Assembly: GCA_928212115.1 (NCBI GenBank) | Contig: CAKMRJ010005634.1 | Coordinates: 263,607,723 to 263,671,722, forward strand | Reading direction: 5' to 3' | Source: Lactuca virosa | Lineage: Eukaryota; Streptophyta; Magnoliopsida; Asterales; Asteraceae | Length of the DNA: 64,000 nucleotides | Shown here: in pieces, positions 22,669 to 34,488 of the stretch | Numbering within the stretch: position 1 is the stretch's first letter | Layout: each line of letters opens with the position of its first letter | Notes under the pieces: model-generated | Seen by the model: only the letters and a program-made list of their open reading frames with translations | What the model was told of the DNA's origin: nothing | Databases searched by the model: none | Program-made: the position numbers and the translations under genes

Positions 22669-25600
22669 AGTATGTATCAGAGCCCTGGTTTGAGAGAATT
22701 AGATGAGAATTAGTGGGAATTCAGACTCAAACTAAGGATTTTGTAAAAGTTTTTAAAATCATTTTCAAAAAAATTGTTTTCAAAAGTAATCAAGGAAGGA
22801 CGAGATGTGTACGATCAACCATAGTAAGAAAGTATATCCCAAGTTACCCACACTATTATTTGTTATTGATGATTATGATAGAAATGCATCTATCTATAGG
22901 GTAGGGATCATTAGGAATTGCATGATAAAATTGCCTAAGTTATGATGCCTTATTTCTTACATAGATTGTTTGCTCGAATTTTACTTGCTAGATGATTAGT
23001 AGGACCCTTTCAGGTGTGAATTAACTAATAAATGAATGTGATAAGTCACATGTTGCAAAGGTTAAATAATATTAGAGTGAATATTTGACCTCATTACGCA
23101 ACTCTTGTTTGAGTCCAACTGTTGTAGGGTTGAGTTGTTTAATCTAAGATTATTTAAGTTATGCTGTATATGATTATATTCATGAAGTAGTTAACTGGCA
23201 CTAATGGGGGTCTTTCAGGATGATTCGTGAGGTGGGAAGGATAGCCTAGCAAGTATTGTAGTGTGCATGGGGCATTGTTTAGCGGATTTTGGTGGTATCA
23301 TTATGAGAATGTAACTTAGAGGATTCAAAATGATTCTTGAGGAAAGTATGGATAGGTGTGGAAGGTAGTATTGGGCCCGTACTACTGGAAGCACGTGATC
23401 CATACTCAAATCGAGGGAATTCACAAGAATCCTAAGGAGCTGATTGAGGGTGGATGGCATGGTTGGTTTTGTGATTTTGACAGTGTTTCTGTATCTATCG
23501 ACCTTTTGGTTATGGTTGCTCAAGCTGAGGATAACACTAGTGCTGGTTTGGGCTTTAGTGTCCACATCGGTTTAGGTTGAATGGTGCAGACCTAAGTGAG
23601 TTAGTTGATTCGAGGTCTCGATGGCCTTGCCCAGTGGTAGTGCTAGTTGAGTCGCGGGACTCAACAAGGAAGTGATTGTTATGATTTGCTAGAGGATTGC
23701 AGCTGGAGGCTGAGTGATTGGCAGATGGATAGGGATGTCACTATCTTCGGCAGAGCCTATGTTCTTCCAGCTTTCACGTTCAGAGGGGAGATAAAGAGAG
23801 AAGGCATGTGATTTTTAGAGAAGGGATGCAGACCCAACATGGGGATATATGGATGTGGTATTTGGCGGCAGTATGGCAGTATGGGAATACGCAATAGGAT
23901 CCTTGTGGTATGGTTGCTTTGAGATGAGATCAAGGGTCTGCTTTCTTGAGATGAATTGACGGTTGGGATTTACAGGCGAGGAGTGTAGTAGTACATTTGT
24001 TTCTAGATAGGAAGGTTGTGTTTTGCTTGTGCATCTGCATGGAATTCTTGATGCTAGAGGCAGCCATGATTAGGGAGTTCCCGAGCTCTCCATATAAGAT
24101 TCGAAATCTCTTTGAGTTTGCTTGGTCCTTATCTAGAAGATCATCTTTTGTTGTGTAACATTCCAAGGGTTAGTGATGATATATTTATGGGTGATTCGTT
24201 TAAGTTTTGACTTGTCTACAATGTCAGTTGGTAGTAGTTGTTCAATCCCTAAGTGGGGGAGAGCTGGATATTCTGCTCAGGGAATCATCGATTTGTTCGA
24301 GTTATGGTTTCAGAAGAATGGGTCATAGAGATTTGTGGTTCGGGTGTGCGGAACTTTGGCTCAGGATTTAGTGAAGACCGGGGCGCAAAGTATTTTGCCA
24401 TCAGATGCATGTGTTCAGTAATTGAAGAGTCATCTTCCTGGCAAGACGCTATTGGACAAGGAGATCGTTGTAGTCAGTGCTTCCTTTCGGAAACATCAGG
24501 AAACATGTCAAGAGGCGTTTGGGTCGCTCAGGTTGAGTATCGATCGTTGAAGGATTGTCACCTTGTTGTTTAGATTGATATCTATAGTTTAGGATGGTCA
24601 GTTGTTGAGCGGTCAATCATTTTCAGAGTTTAGTATGTATGGCCCCTCGTGGGTTTTGGTCCAGTAGTGTATTGGATCGTGGGATTAGTTCTAAATGCAT
24701 CGTCGATCTTTGGTCATTTTATTCATCACCAATAGCGTAAATTCTTTGGAAGTTTCGGGTTGTATCAGTTGAAGTTCAATGCATGCATCAACATATCACT
24801 AAGTTGGGCTCGAGATTGGAAGATGTCCTTCATTATTGGAAGTTTATAGGTTGGGGAAGCACTGTTTAGTTTTTCCAGACTTGACATTAAATTTGTGTAG
24901 AATCTAATTTTTGGCATGTCATACTGGCATGATTGGTATTTGGATGGATCCAAACAGAGCTTTAGCAGGATTTCTAGATAACTTTAAAATTCTTATCGAG
25001 ATAGTTACGTATTGATTGGGTTTGTTCAGTCTCAATTAAGGTATGGGATCTTGTTTTCATCATTCATGAGAATGTTTTTTGCTAATGATTGAGCTTCGTC
25101 ATTTCGTTAGATCTTCTGGTACTTCACCCTTTGGGTAAGTTTTTGGGTTCCTTTAAGGGTGTATTGTGGTAATTTCATTAGGTATTGTCGTGAGAGGTGT
25201 ATGTGGGTTGGACAAGGTAGCAATGGAGCATTTGGTTCGAACTATGTACATGATTCTTATTTTGGTTATAGCCTTTGAATTGGAACAAGAGTGCGACCGT
25301 TTATCCCATTCCCAGGTCGTGTGCGACCATGACTTTGTCGGATTTTGCATTTGTAGCAGCCAGTACTGCGAAAAGAATTATGTGGGGTAGAAGAGTATGG
25401 CTATGTTGTATTCGGTTAGCGTTGACAGGGATGTTGATTTTCTCCCTACAAGACGGTGGATTTAGTTTGATTATCTTTAGGTCCCGTGGTGCTGGTCGTC
25501 AATTTTCAGGCGTGTGATGGAATGATGGCAAGATCGATGTGGTACCGTGAGCCTATCGTTTTAGTGGTTAGAAGGTGTCACAATGTATCGTGAACCAGTG

Positions 25601-26434
25601 GTTGTATGTTTCATATGGGCAGGACCCGGTAGTTGATTAATTGAGACTATTAGGTCTCAAGAACGTTAGTCTTATTGGCATTTTTGGGATCGGTAGTCAT
25701 TTGGAAGGCCAAGATACTAGGAACATTCCAGACATGGGTTGAGGGTAGGGAAGGGTATTCGAGACTCATGATGTGGGCTCGGAGGCAATCCACACTTATG
25801 TTGAGGACCTTGTAGTGGCATTCTAGACATTGGTTGTGGGCCCAGTGAGCATGGTGGTTTACTTTCTGTGTGTGGTACTTTCGATGTTATTACATAGTGG
25901 GACCCAGAAGACTCAGTGACAAGCAGGTTTGGAACATGTGGGCCGTTAAGGGTTGTTGGGAGTAACCATTGTGCATCAGAATTATCTTGTGGAGTGTTTG
26001 CATTATGAATCTCGTTTGCTTGTGAGCTGCTTATTAGGAGTTTGGTTACCAATGATGGGTATCGGTTATGGAACCTCAAGTCATGAAGTTCATTGTGAAT
26101 GTGTCGAGTGATTTGTTAGGTAGGGGTACACCTGAGCTTATAAGGGACTTGGATGCAATGTGAGAATTCTTGGACTGAACATCTTTTCTCATAGGAACAG
26201 TGGGTTGGTAATGATGTGTTAGGAAGTTAAGGGGGTATTTAAGGTTCTTGGTAAGACTTCTGGATTTGGGATTGGCTGAAATTCATGATCGGTGTGTTTT
26301 GAGTATTCTCTCCACATGTTTTGGTGGTGTTCTTAGTCAAAGTCAAGTCGTAGGTTCAAATAATGGATGAATATCAGTCCTGGAGTATGGTTTCTAAAGT
26401 TTAGAATTGATGGGTTCATGGTCCCAGGAGTGAT
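22669..26434 (+). mobile_element. Element N2, 5' and middle internal region
   Basis: It starts with a damaged primer site (TATGTATCAGAGCC at 22671). It continues with a leader that shares the GGGCCCGTACTACTGGAA landmark (near 23375) with element T (near 39856), and then with the 2.4-kb segment also seen at 18520. No coding domain is recognised and the open frames are short and unlike each other between copies. It breaks off at about 26434, where the match to N1 and N3 ends. Confidence 0.65.
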
Positions 26435-26553
26435 GTCTTGGCTAGATTTAGTGAGGTGTTTAAAGTGAGATTTCCAAAATAGTATACTCTGTATACCAAA
26501 GAGGCCCTACCTCCGATATGATCTTACCTGGTTATTCCTCACTTGATAGATCT

Positions 26554-26627
<74 letters not shown>

Positions 26628-27666
26628 TGGGATTAGTGAGGAATCTATGCTATCATTAGTCACAAGGAATATAAGAGTAAGGCTTAGTGATCTACCTAGG
26701 TCATATCAAAGGAAATGATAAGGCGATAGGCGAAGCGCTGCCTAAATTGCAAGTCATCCACTTTAACACGTGAGTGCATAATTACTTTCATGTTACATAT
26801 AGATATGAAGTATTTAGATGATTAAATGTCATATGTTCTCATTATCTGTATCTATGTTAGGTGAAACAATATTTTACTTGATTTTATTGCATATGTATTT
26901 TCATAATTATAATATATTGGGTAGCGAAGGGTGATGTGAGATGAAAAATGACAAGGAGATTCCATGACTTATATAGTACTATTATACTTACGATGTAGTC
27001 ATTTAACAGAGTATCGATGATGACCACAGACTATTCTAAACAGTCCAGTGGAACACTGGCAGGCTCGCAACTTGTAAGTGATGAACTACATGTTCATGTG
27101 ATGTACACTATTCCCCCCATGGTTTCCTTACCGACATGTATTGCGGAGGAATCCCCGAAGCAGCACTATCTACTCGTTGGTCATGATGATCCTTAGGATA
27201 TGTCCCTAGAGATAAATACATAACAAAATGGGGATGTGTAATCGATTTAATTGTTTGATGTGAAATATGTTATTAAACAAATTAAATATTATTATGGGTT
27301 AAAAACTCTATATACTCACCAGGATCCCAAGCCATACCCACTCAGTTTCTTTGTATCATAGGTAATTGTACAATGGTTCAGGAATATAGATGTTTGAATC
27401 TGCCAAGAGATTTAAGTAGTTTTAGGCCAATAAATAAATTGATGTAAGACCTATAAAGACTAGTTTATGCTTATGTTTCTCCATCATTTTTAACATCCTA
27501 AGATTTCAAATATCAATGATAATCATTTCTTTGGTAATACTTTTGATATTGATATCATTTCACATTAATAACGTTCAGGAAAAATTATGCACTAATAAAA
27601 GAATATTATGTTATCATATGCATAAAAAAAAAGTTTTTGAAAGGTCGTAAAATTGGGGAGGTCACA
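26435..27666 (+). repeat. Gypsy-like LTR remnant (3' portion)
   Basis: AT-rich sequence ending GGTCACA directly before a good initiator-Met primer site, so its right end is an LTR end. The left LTR end is not identifiable, and the first 190 bases, including a TA microsatellite, may belong to something else. No other copy exists in the window to compare. Confidence 0.45.
26556..26624. repeat. (TA)n microsatellite
   Basis: About 34 uninterrupted TA units. Confidence 0.95.
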
Positions 27667-27668
27667 GT

Positions 27669-27680
27669 TGGTATCAGAGC
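27669..27680 (+). other. Primer-binding site after gypsy LTR remnant
   Basis: TGGTATCAGAGC, complementary to initiator-Met tRNA, two bases after the LTR end. Confidence 0.75.
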
Positions 27681-28101
27681 ATTAGTTTTGAGCGAACTAG
27701 GAGTTTTGGTAAATTCAAGACTTAAACTTCGAATATTAAGTGATGATCATGAGATCTGTGTTAAAAATATTTTAAGTTGAATACCTGAATTGACAGAAGT
27801 CTGGCTTACTTTAGGATAAGATGTCTAATTTTTTGTTATGTGCTAAATGATTTATAGTATAGCATGCTTTAGGTTGCCTGCCTAAAAGGATATTACTTGA
27901 CAAGATTTAAGGCATGGTACCGACCTTGATTTGGAAATTTTATGTGTTCAGGATTATAAAAATATAATTAATGTATTAAAATTGGCATATAACTTTTCGG
28001 GCTTATAAGGAGGATTATGCTTCTAAACATAACTAAAACCTTCCATATCGTCATATACTCGCGTTCTGCTACTGAAAGAACATTTTGATGTATAGAACAT
28101 C

Positions 28102-28215
28102 ATGGTGAGAACTCGTAGCAGATTAGGAAATGGTAACAGGAATCAGCAGCCTAATCCTCGACGTGTGATTGAGTGTGCACCAGAATTCGTACCGGAGCCT
28201 AAAGGGAAATTTTAA
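28102..28215 (+). pseudogene. gag: Truncated gag start of a gypsy element
   Basis: A 37-codon frame starting MVRTRSRLGNGNRNQ, about 420 bases after the primer site. The MVRTR-type start resembles chromovirus gag N-termini, including MVGTRHH of element T. It ends at TAA 28213-28215, and nothing downstream continues the gene. The 27681-28101 leader is AT-rich and otherwise featureless. Confidence 0.45.
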
Positions 28216-28803
28216 GGGACCAAAAAATATTCTTGTAATGTTATTGTAGAAACTCCCACTTGAGAAAACACCCATTGCTTTCAAAATATTGAAAATGCTT
28301 CTTGAAAGCAATATTTCAGCAACTGTCGTTAAAAGTCCAACAACCCGGAAGAAACAGCATTAGTGGCACTTTTTAGAAACTGTCACTAACTTTCAGCATG
28401 CTCATAAACTCGAAAATTTCTTTTTGATCTTCAAAAAATGGATCCTTCATTTATTGTTACATTTTTGTACAAATCAATTTTTTCTAAAAACTAATATATC
28501 ATTTACAAAAATAAACCAAGAAAAGTAACATATTTAATTTATTACATATCATATTAATAAATAAATAATTACAACCATTTTTATAATAAAAACAACAAAC
28601 ACAACAAACACAATGGTCTTTGGCTAGTTTATGCACATCACACATATCAACATACACATTAAACAACCTTTGTTTTTCTAACACAACTTTAATTAACAAA
28701 AAATACATGAAACTTTGTCACATAAAAAAATAACAATTATAAAGTTGTCATAGAAAAGATGTATGAACTTGTTTTTATGCAAATCTAACCAAACTTACAA
28801 GGT
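28216..28803. other. Unassigned AT-rich stretch
   Basis: No open frame of note. Because it lies just upstream on the plus strand of a minus-strand primer site, the right part is probably the internal region of a minus-strand LTR element. The junction with the gypsy remnant is not visible. Confidence 0.4.
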
Positions 28804-28817
28804 GGCTCTTGATACCA
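28804..28817 (-). other. Primer-binding site of a minus-strand LTR element
   Basis: On the minus strand this reads TGGTATCAAGAGCC, a variant of the initiator-Met complement, two bases from the LTR end at 28820. Confidence 0.6.
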
Positions 28818-28819
28818 TT

Positions 28820-29599
28820 TGTTGGGTTTTTATTCAAAATCAGTTTAAAAAACATAAGATTTAGGCAACGGAAGACTTGATAATTTAAATAAAATAAAAC
28901 AAGTTTATACCCACCAAGGATCATTTTGCAAGTTGTAGAAAGATTTAAACACCAACCAAAGAAATGACGAAGAAATAACCACCTTTGTAGTTCTTTGGGT
29001 CCTCTTGGGAGGCTACGAAGTTGATGAAGAATGATGAACTTTCGAGACACCATAATTGACTTAACTTGATGTAAAATGCTAGTTCTTTTGTATAAAACTC
29101 TTATATATCTCTAAAGCTCATATCAAAATATGAACCATAGAGAGTATAATAAGTAAGTGTTCATCAAGATATGATGAATGAAAGAGAGAGAGCTCCCTTT
29201 CAATGCATGTTACGGTTTTTATGAGCCAAGAGAATGTCAAAGTGAAAGCCCCATAATCTCATTCATAAAGCTCTTCCATGGACCATTAGTCTTTAACAAT
29301 TCATGAACATTATGTCTCCTATACTCTACTTGTCTCCCACACTCCTCAAGGAATGGTTTCTTTTCCTTTAAATAATCAAAAGCCCATCACTTGCAAGCTC
29401 ACGATTTTGTATATAAAAAAGAAGTCAAACATGGTAATTTTTATAAACTCATTTATAAGATATAAACTTCACCTTTTGGTAAAAGACAAAAAGTCCTTAT
29501 GGTCCAAAATGTTGTACATGACTAAATAATTTATACCATATGAAATAAAATGTTACTTGCTAATGAAAGTTATTATTTCTTAGCAATAAATAATTTATA
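28820..29599 (-). repeat. Minus-strand LTR fragment, part 1
   Basis: It begins (plus strand) TGTTGGGTTTTTATTC next to the primer site and continues to the target duplication of the foldback element at 29600. It holds no domain. Part 2 is at 31784-32210. Confidence 0.5.
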
Positions 29600-29608
29600 A
29601 TTAATTAT

Positions 29609-30190
29609 GGGAAAACTGCAAAAAAAAAAGTCCTTACATATTGGTTTCATAAGCGATTTTGTCATTATATCTTTTTTTATTCAATTAAGTCCCAAAAACC
29701 GGTAATCGTATTGAATTTAATCATTTTACCCGGTAAACAGGTCATCCAACTTTCAAAAATTACACTTTTGGCCTAGATTTCAAATTTTATGACAATTTTG
29801 ATCAAAATTTTACATTTTTGGCCCAGATTTTAAACTATATTACAAATTTGGTTCAAAATTTACGCTTTTGGCATAGATTTCAGAATTTTGTTATGAATTC
29901 ATTATAACCTTAGTTTTTTTACAACATTTTTTCTCAAAAAAAAATTTGAATATGTTTTTTCTTTAGAAAATCATATTCATACAAAAAAAGAACATATATT
30001 CACATAAAAAAATCTTATATTTTCTATATATAAACTTTTTTTAAAAAACTTTTTTGTATACGAAATACCTATTGATAAAAATATGTATTTAATAATTACA
30101 TAAATATATACAAATGTATATTTATAAAAAAAATGTATACAAACACATATTTATAAAAATAATATATACAAACATCTATTTCATAGTAAA
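29609..30190 (+). repeat. Left long terminal inverted repeat of the foldback element
   Basis: Complementary to about 31220-31774. It includes threefold variants of the phrase TTTTGGCCTAGATTTCAAAT (near 29765, 29815, 29865), which also appear inverted in the right arm. Confidence 0.8.

Positions 30191-30246
<56 letters not shown>
30190..30246. repeat. (TG)n(TA)n microsatellite
   Basis: About nine TG units, then about 19 TA units, followed by CA repeats to 30259. Confidence 0.9.
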
Positions 30247-30256
<10 letters not shown>

Positions 30257-30593
30257 CACTAGCCTTTTACCCACGTCAAACGACGAGTGCGTATAGTTTC
30301 CTTCAGTATTATTTATATTCGGTAAGAAGTATGATTGGAAACGTAACTTTGACACGCAGGTAATGAAAAGGTAAACCCCTAACAGTGAAATGTAATTTGT
30401 TTTGGAAGATGGTAACTTATAACTTTGAAATTAACCCATTTTGATAGATTATTTTGGGTTTAAAACAAAAACATGTTTGTATATATATATTTTTTATAAA
30501 AACATGTTTGTATACATTTGTTTATAAAATATGTGTTTGTATAAATTTTATATATAATCATGTTTGAATACAAATGTGTTTATTATAAAATAC

Positions 30594-30597
<4 letters not shown>

Positions 30598-30663
<66 letters not shown>

Positions 30664-30664
30664 C

Positions 30665-30706
<42 letters not shown>
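30598..30706. repeat. (TA)n microsatellite, left of MITE
   Basis: TA repeats with a few interruptions near 30659-30671. They form one flank of the inner palindrome. Confidence 0.9.
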
Positions 30707-30710
<4 letters not shown>

Positions 30711-31035
30711 AAGGGTTATTTGGAAACAAAAACCCTAAAAATCATAAAAATGCATAAAAAAATACTTAGAGATCACAAGACTTTTTTTTGAATTTTTTTA
30801 TGAAAAAATCGCAACTTTTTTAATAAAATCGCTGAAAAAAAATCAAGTTTTTTTTTAATAAAAAAAAAGAGGTTTTTTTTCAAAAAAAAAATTCAGCGAT
30901 TTTGTATTAAAAGCAGCGATTTTTTCATAAAAAAATTCAAAAAAAAGTTTTGTGATCTCTAAGTATTTCTTTTATGCATTTTATGATTTTTAGGGTTTTT
31001 TTTTAGAGTTTTTTTTTTTTCCATAGAACCTAAAC

Positions 31036-31038
<3 letters not shown>
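30707..31038. mobile_element. MITE-like palindrome inside the foldback element
   Basis: About 330 bp that folds on itself. The left arm, with AACCCTAAAAATCATAAAAA and TACTTAGAGATCACAA, is repeated inverted on the right (TTGTGATCTCTAAGTA near 30949, then TTATGATTTTTAGGGTTT near 30981). It sits between two TA arrays, so a TA-type target site is likely but cannot be proved. It has no coding capacity. Confidence 0.65.

Positions 31039-31118
<80 letters not shown>
31039..31118. repeat. (TA)n microsatellite, right of MITE
   Basis: About 40 TA units with one interruption at 31082. Confidence 0.9.
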
Positions 31119-31121
<3 letters not shown>

Positions 31122-31219
31122 TTTACAAAAGAAATATATACAAACCCTTATTTGGGTGCGTATAAATATATTTTGTAAAAAAATATACAAGTATGTTTTT
31201 ACAAAATATATTTATAATA

Positions 31220-31774
31220 AAGTAAATGTTTGTATACATTTTTTTTTGTAAAATATGTGTTTGTATATTTTTTTTATAATAATGGAATTGTATATATTTA
31301 TGTACTTAATATTTACCTATTTTTATAAATAGGTATTTTGTATACAAAAAAGGTTTTATATAGAAAATATAAGATTTTTTTATGTGAAAATATGTTTTTT
31401 TTTCTATAAATATTCTTTTATAAAGAAAAAATTATTCGAAATTTTTTTTTTGAGAAAAAAAAAGTTATGAAAAATCTAAAGTTAGGACTAATTCATAACA
31501 AAATTTTGAAATCTGGGCCAAAAGGATAAATTTTGGACCAGATTTGTAATAAAATTTAAAATCTGGGCCAAAAGTGTAAATTTTTGACCAAATTTATAAC
31601 AAAATTTGAAATCTGCGCCAAAAGTGTGATTTTTGGAAGTTGGATGGTCTGTTAACCGGGTAAAAGGGTTAACCTGAATACGATTACCAGTTTTTGGGAT
31701 TTAATTGAATAAAAAAATATAATGACTAAATCGATTATGATGACAATATGTAAGAACTTTTTTGCAGTTTTTCC
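31220..31774 (-). repeat. Right long terminal inverted repeat of the foldback element
   Basis: Inverted copy of 29609-30190 with substitutions and small indels, best conserved over the outer 300 bp. Confidence 0.8.
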
Positions 31775-31783
31775 ATTAATTAT

Positions 31784-32210
31784 AAGAGTTTATTGAATAT
31801 ATATTAGAATAAAATTCTAATAAATAATCAATTGTATAAAGTTGTTGTTAGTGTGACTCATTAGTATCATATGTTAATTAGCAATATCACTTTAATATAA
31901 TTCTTGAGCATACTAGATGTTTCAGTATCTACCATGGATAATATTATTCCTAAACATTTGGTAGAGTAGCGACCAGGTAAAATGCTATCTATAAATTTTT
32001 AGGAGTTACATCCTAGTCTTTCATACAATTTCCAGGGAATACATCCCGGTTGTGCATACAATTCATGTCCATATCCAAACCGGTGATAATTCTAATAGTG
32101 ACAACCGTCTCATGAATATATAGCCATATGTAGGTGGGTGTTAGATATAGATTTGAAACGATGATCCTACTCAAGAGCAATAAATCAAACAAGAACCATG
32201 TAACAAGGAT
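31784..32210 (-). repeat. Minus-strand LTR fragment, part 2
   Basis: Continuation of 28820-29599 beyond the foldback insertion. No open frame. The outer end is set by where homology to element N begins (about 32211). The LTR end bases and a target duplication are not clear. Confidence 0.4.
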
Positions 32211-32341
32211 TTCGGGTGTGAATTAAATACTAAATGAATACGATAAGTCACATGCTGCAAATGTTAAATAATCTTAGAGTGAAGGATTTGACCCTATTAC
32301 ACAATTCTTATTTGAGTCCAACTGTTGTAGGGTTGAGTATT
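32211..32341 (+). mobile_element. Element N3, left piece of internal region
   Basis: Matches 23010-23140 of N2 (GGTGTGAATTAA..., then GATAAGTCACATG). Its right edge is the 5' target duplication of element E, and the match resumes at 58205. The part left of 32211 is lost. Confidence 0.7.
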
Positions 32342-32583
32342 TGTTAGGGTGTAAAGTCATTCTTGGATGTCATGAGGGCTTACTCCTTTGTATGTGTGTA
32401 ATGAGTTGTCTTTCCTTTATAAGGAAGTGAGTGACACTCATTTTATGTAATGAACACTTTGAGAGAATTAGTTTAGAGAGAGAAATTGCAAGAATTATTT
32501 GTACTCTTTGTGTTCATGATTTGTATGATGATTCACTAGATTTTTCTTATTCCGCACATGCCATCATAATCAACACCACTACA
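32342..32583 (+). repeat. 5' LTR of element E
   Basis: 242 bp, TGTTAGGGTGTAAAG to CACTACA. It lacks a roughly 44-bp stretch that the 3' LTR carries near 58065-58110, so one of the two has had an indel. Confidence 0.85.
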
Positions 32584-32585
32584 TT

Positions 32586-32597
32586 TGGTATCAGAGC
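32586..32597 (+). other. Primer-binding site of element E
   Basis: TGGTATCAGAGC, the initiator-Met complement, two bases after the LTR. Confidence 0.85.
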
Positions 32598-32837
32598 GGG
32601 TGTTCTTGATTTCATCAAGAATTGATCCATGGTAGCAATCTAGACTTGGTGATTCTTCATTTTTGATATTTGATCTTCATGTTTTAGAGAGTTTGGATTC
32701 TAGAAATCGAATTCATCTTTGATTCTATTCATAATTCGATTTTCTTCACTAGAATTCAAGTGATTTTTACTTTCTCTCTCTAGAAAACCCATTCAAAATC
32801 ACTTTCTCTCTCTATAAATTTTCAAATTCTTGTGATC

Positions 32838-33462
32838 ATGGAGGATTTGCCATATGATTCTTGGATTGTGATCGTTGAAGATATCAAATACAAAGTCAAT
32901 GAAGATCAATTTATGGGTTATTGTTAAGCGATTTGATTTCATGGAGTGATAAGATTTCTTATGGAGGTTTGAAGGATGATCATGGAAGCTTGATATTTCA
33001 ATCACTTTTTAGGATTGAATGGTTGATGAAAATTGCCTTGTCCATGTTAGTCCTTAGTAGAAATCAAAAAGAAGGAGAAGAAAGAGGTTTGTTTAATAAG
33101 AAATACATTTCTCTAATTGAAAACCCAAATGATCTTCGTGCTCTTATGTTTGTTGAAGTTCTTGACAATGAAATTCAATGTGATGTTCTTGATGTTCAAG
33201 AAAAAGGAGTTCAAGTTGATTCTCATGATGAAAAAGTTTTTTGCTCGATTGGAGTTCAAACTGATGATATTTTGTGTTCTTGTGATTCGTTTGAAGGAAT
33301 GAAACCTTATCGAAAGCCGATAATCCAAGAAATTCACAAGTATCAAACTCCAAAAGATTTAATTCAAACTCAAAAAGTTGAAGTTGTGGAAAGTGGGTTT
33401 GTTCATGAAATCAAGTCTTCAAGATGCAAAAAGATGAGAAAGAAAAGAAGAAGAAGAATAAA
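32838..33462 (+). pseudogene. Gag-like ORF of element E, first part
   Basis: An ATG at 32838 starts MEDLPYDSWIVIVED. The frame shifts near 32925 and continues open to the insertion of element G at 33462. The later part repeats a VQVD/VQTD phrase and ends in a Lys/Arg-rich stretch. I recognise no family domain. After G, the coding sense resumes at 53007. Whether it is gag or a captured sequence is open. The basic C-terminus and the downstream IWVPK phrase favour a copia-type gag. Confidence 0.5.
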
Positions 33463-33673
33463 CTATGACAACCCGAAATTTCTATCTTGTACAACCATCC
33501 AATTCAGTCAAAGTCATACTTGGCTCTGCTAACTTTTAGCACTGTTTAGAGTCTGTTTGAGCATTTTGAGCCTAGTTCATCAAAGGAATCAGTGTTTGGA
33601 TTTTTTCGTTAAAGTTCCAAACCATCTAGCAAACCGTAAACCTCCTCAAAAGGAGTTTATGGTCAGGACCCTT

Positions 33674-33702
33674 GAGTTTACGGTCAGGGTGACCGTAAAC
33701 TC
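33674..33702. repeat. Perfect 13-bp stem hairpin in G 5' LTR
   Basis: GAGTTTACGGTCA, a GGG loop, then its exact complement TGACCGTAAACTC. A second, imperfect inverted pair with the same GTTTACGG word lies just upstream (about 33634-33663). Both sit right before the TA microsatellite and are kept in the 3' LTR (50174-50202). Role unknown. Confidence 0.9.
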
Positions 33703-33704
33703 CC

Positions 33705-33708
<4 letters not shown>

Positions 33709-33741
<33 letters not shown>

Positions 33742-33786
33742 CTATATATATATATATATATATCTATATATATATATTATATATAT
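33709..33786. repeat. (TA)n microsatellite in G 5' LTR
   Basis: TA repeats with a few TC or TT interruptions. The equivalent array in the 3' LTR is at 50209-50295. Confidence 0.9.
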
Positions 33787-34304
33787 TTCATGATCATTTT
33801 TGATCATTTCTTCCAATTTCAAGCCAAAGAACTCATTCTCTCTCAAGTATCATCCGATATTTCTCTTAAATCGTCAAGATTGTAAGTGTTTCTTCCCTTG
33901 ATTTGTTGATATCCTTCAATATCTAGTGATTGTACATGATTTCTTCCATGAAATCTCCTCATTTTGATAGATCTTCAAGTGTTCTTCATTTCACCAAGAA
34001 CACACACTAGTGTTCTTGGATCCTAAACCTCCCTTACAAGCTTCTAATAAGTAAGTACACTACCCTTAACTTGTTATATACTTGAATCACTTGTTAAACA
34101 CTTAGAAAACATCAAGAAACTCAAGAAAAATTGGTTTTTACGGTCTAGTGAATCTTCATAGACCGTAAACCCTTATAAAGGGTGTTCTTATAGCCTTTAC
34201 CCTTCCTAAGGCTAAGCATGGTCCCTAGAATCCGATACCTTTGATTGAAGCCCTTGAAAACCTTCATTTGTGAAAGATTTTGTGAGTTTGCGGTTGGATC
34301 TCCT

Positions 34305-34488
34305 TAGACCGTGAACTCCATGACCGTAAGGTCATTAGACCGTGAACTCCATGACCGTAAGGTCATTAGACCATGAACTCCATGATCGTAAGGTCATTAG
34401 ACCGTGAACACATGGACCGTGAACACTTGGACCATGAACACTTGGACCGTGAACTCCCTAGGTCATGCCATTTGGACCGTAAACTAAA
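34305..34488. repeat. GACCGTGAAC/GACCGTAAGG array in G 5' LTR
   Basis: Three units of about 30 bp (TTAGACCGTGAACTCCATG, GACCGTAAGGTCA), then shorter units of about 15 bp (GGACCGTGAACACTT). The word GACCGT recurs more than ten times. The 3' LTR array differs in composition. Confidence 0.85.

Larger units (their letters stand above)
29609..31774. mobile_element. Mutator-like foldback element with 9-bp TSD
   Basis: 2,166 bp. The ends are inverted: GGGAAAACTGCAAAAAA at the left and its near-complement TTTTTTGCAGTTTTTCC at the right. The nine bases ATTAATTAT flank both sides exactly (29600-29608, 31775-31783). The arms remain complementary for about 550-580 bp. The centre holds TA and TG repeats and a second palindrome and has no transposase frame, so it is non-autonomous. 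A 9-bp duplication points to the Mutator superfamily. Confidence 0.85.

Noticed and set aside
30114..30296. Open frame rich in Tyr-Ile repeats
   Set aside because: It is translation of the TG/TA microsatellite inside the foldback element. The same holds for 30564-30791 and the short frames in the TA arrays at 33709 and 50209.
30246..30330. Possible Helitron end (CACTAGCCTTTTACCCACGT)
   Set aside because: The text resembles some plant Helitron termini, but no matching second end, hairpin plus CTRR or AT target could be established inside the foldback element.
34305..34488. CRISPR-like direct repeats
   Set aside because: Units are degenerate, of two sizes, without unique spacers, and lie inside a plant LTR.
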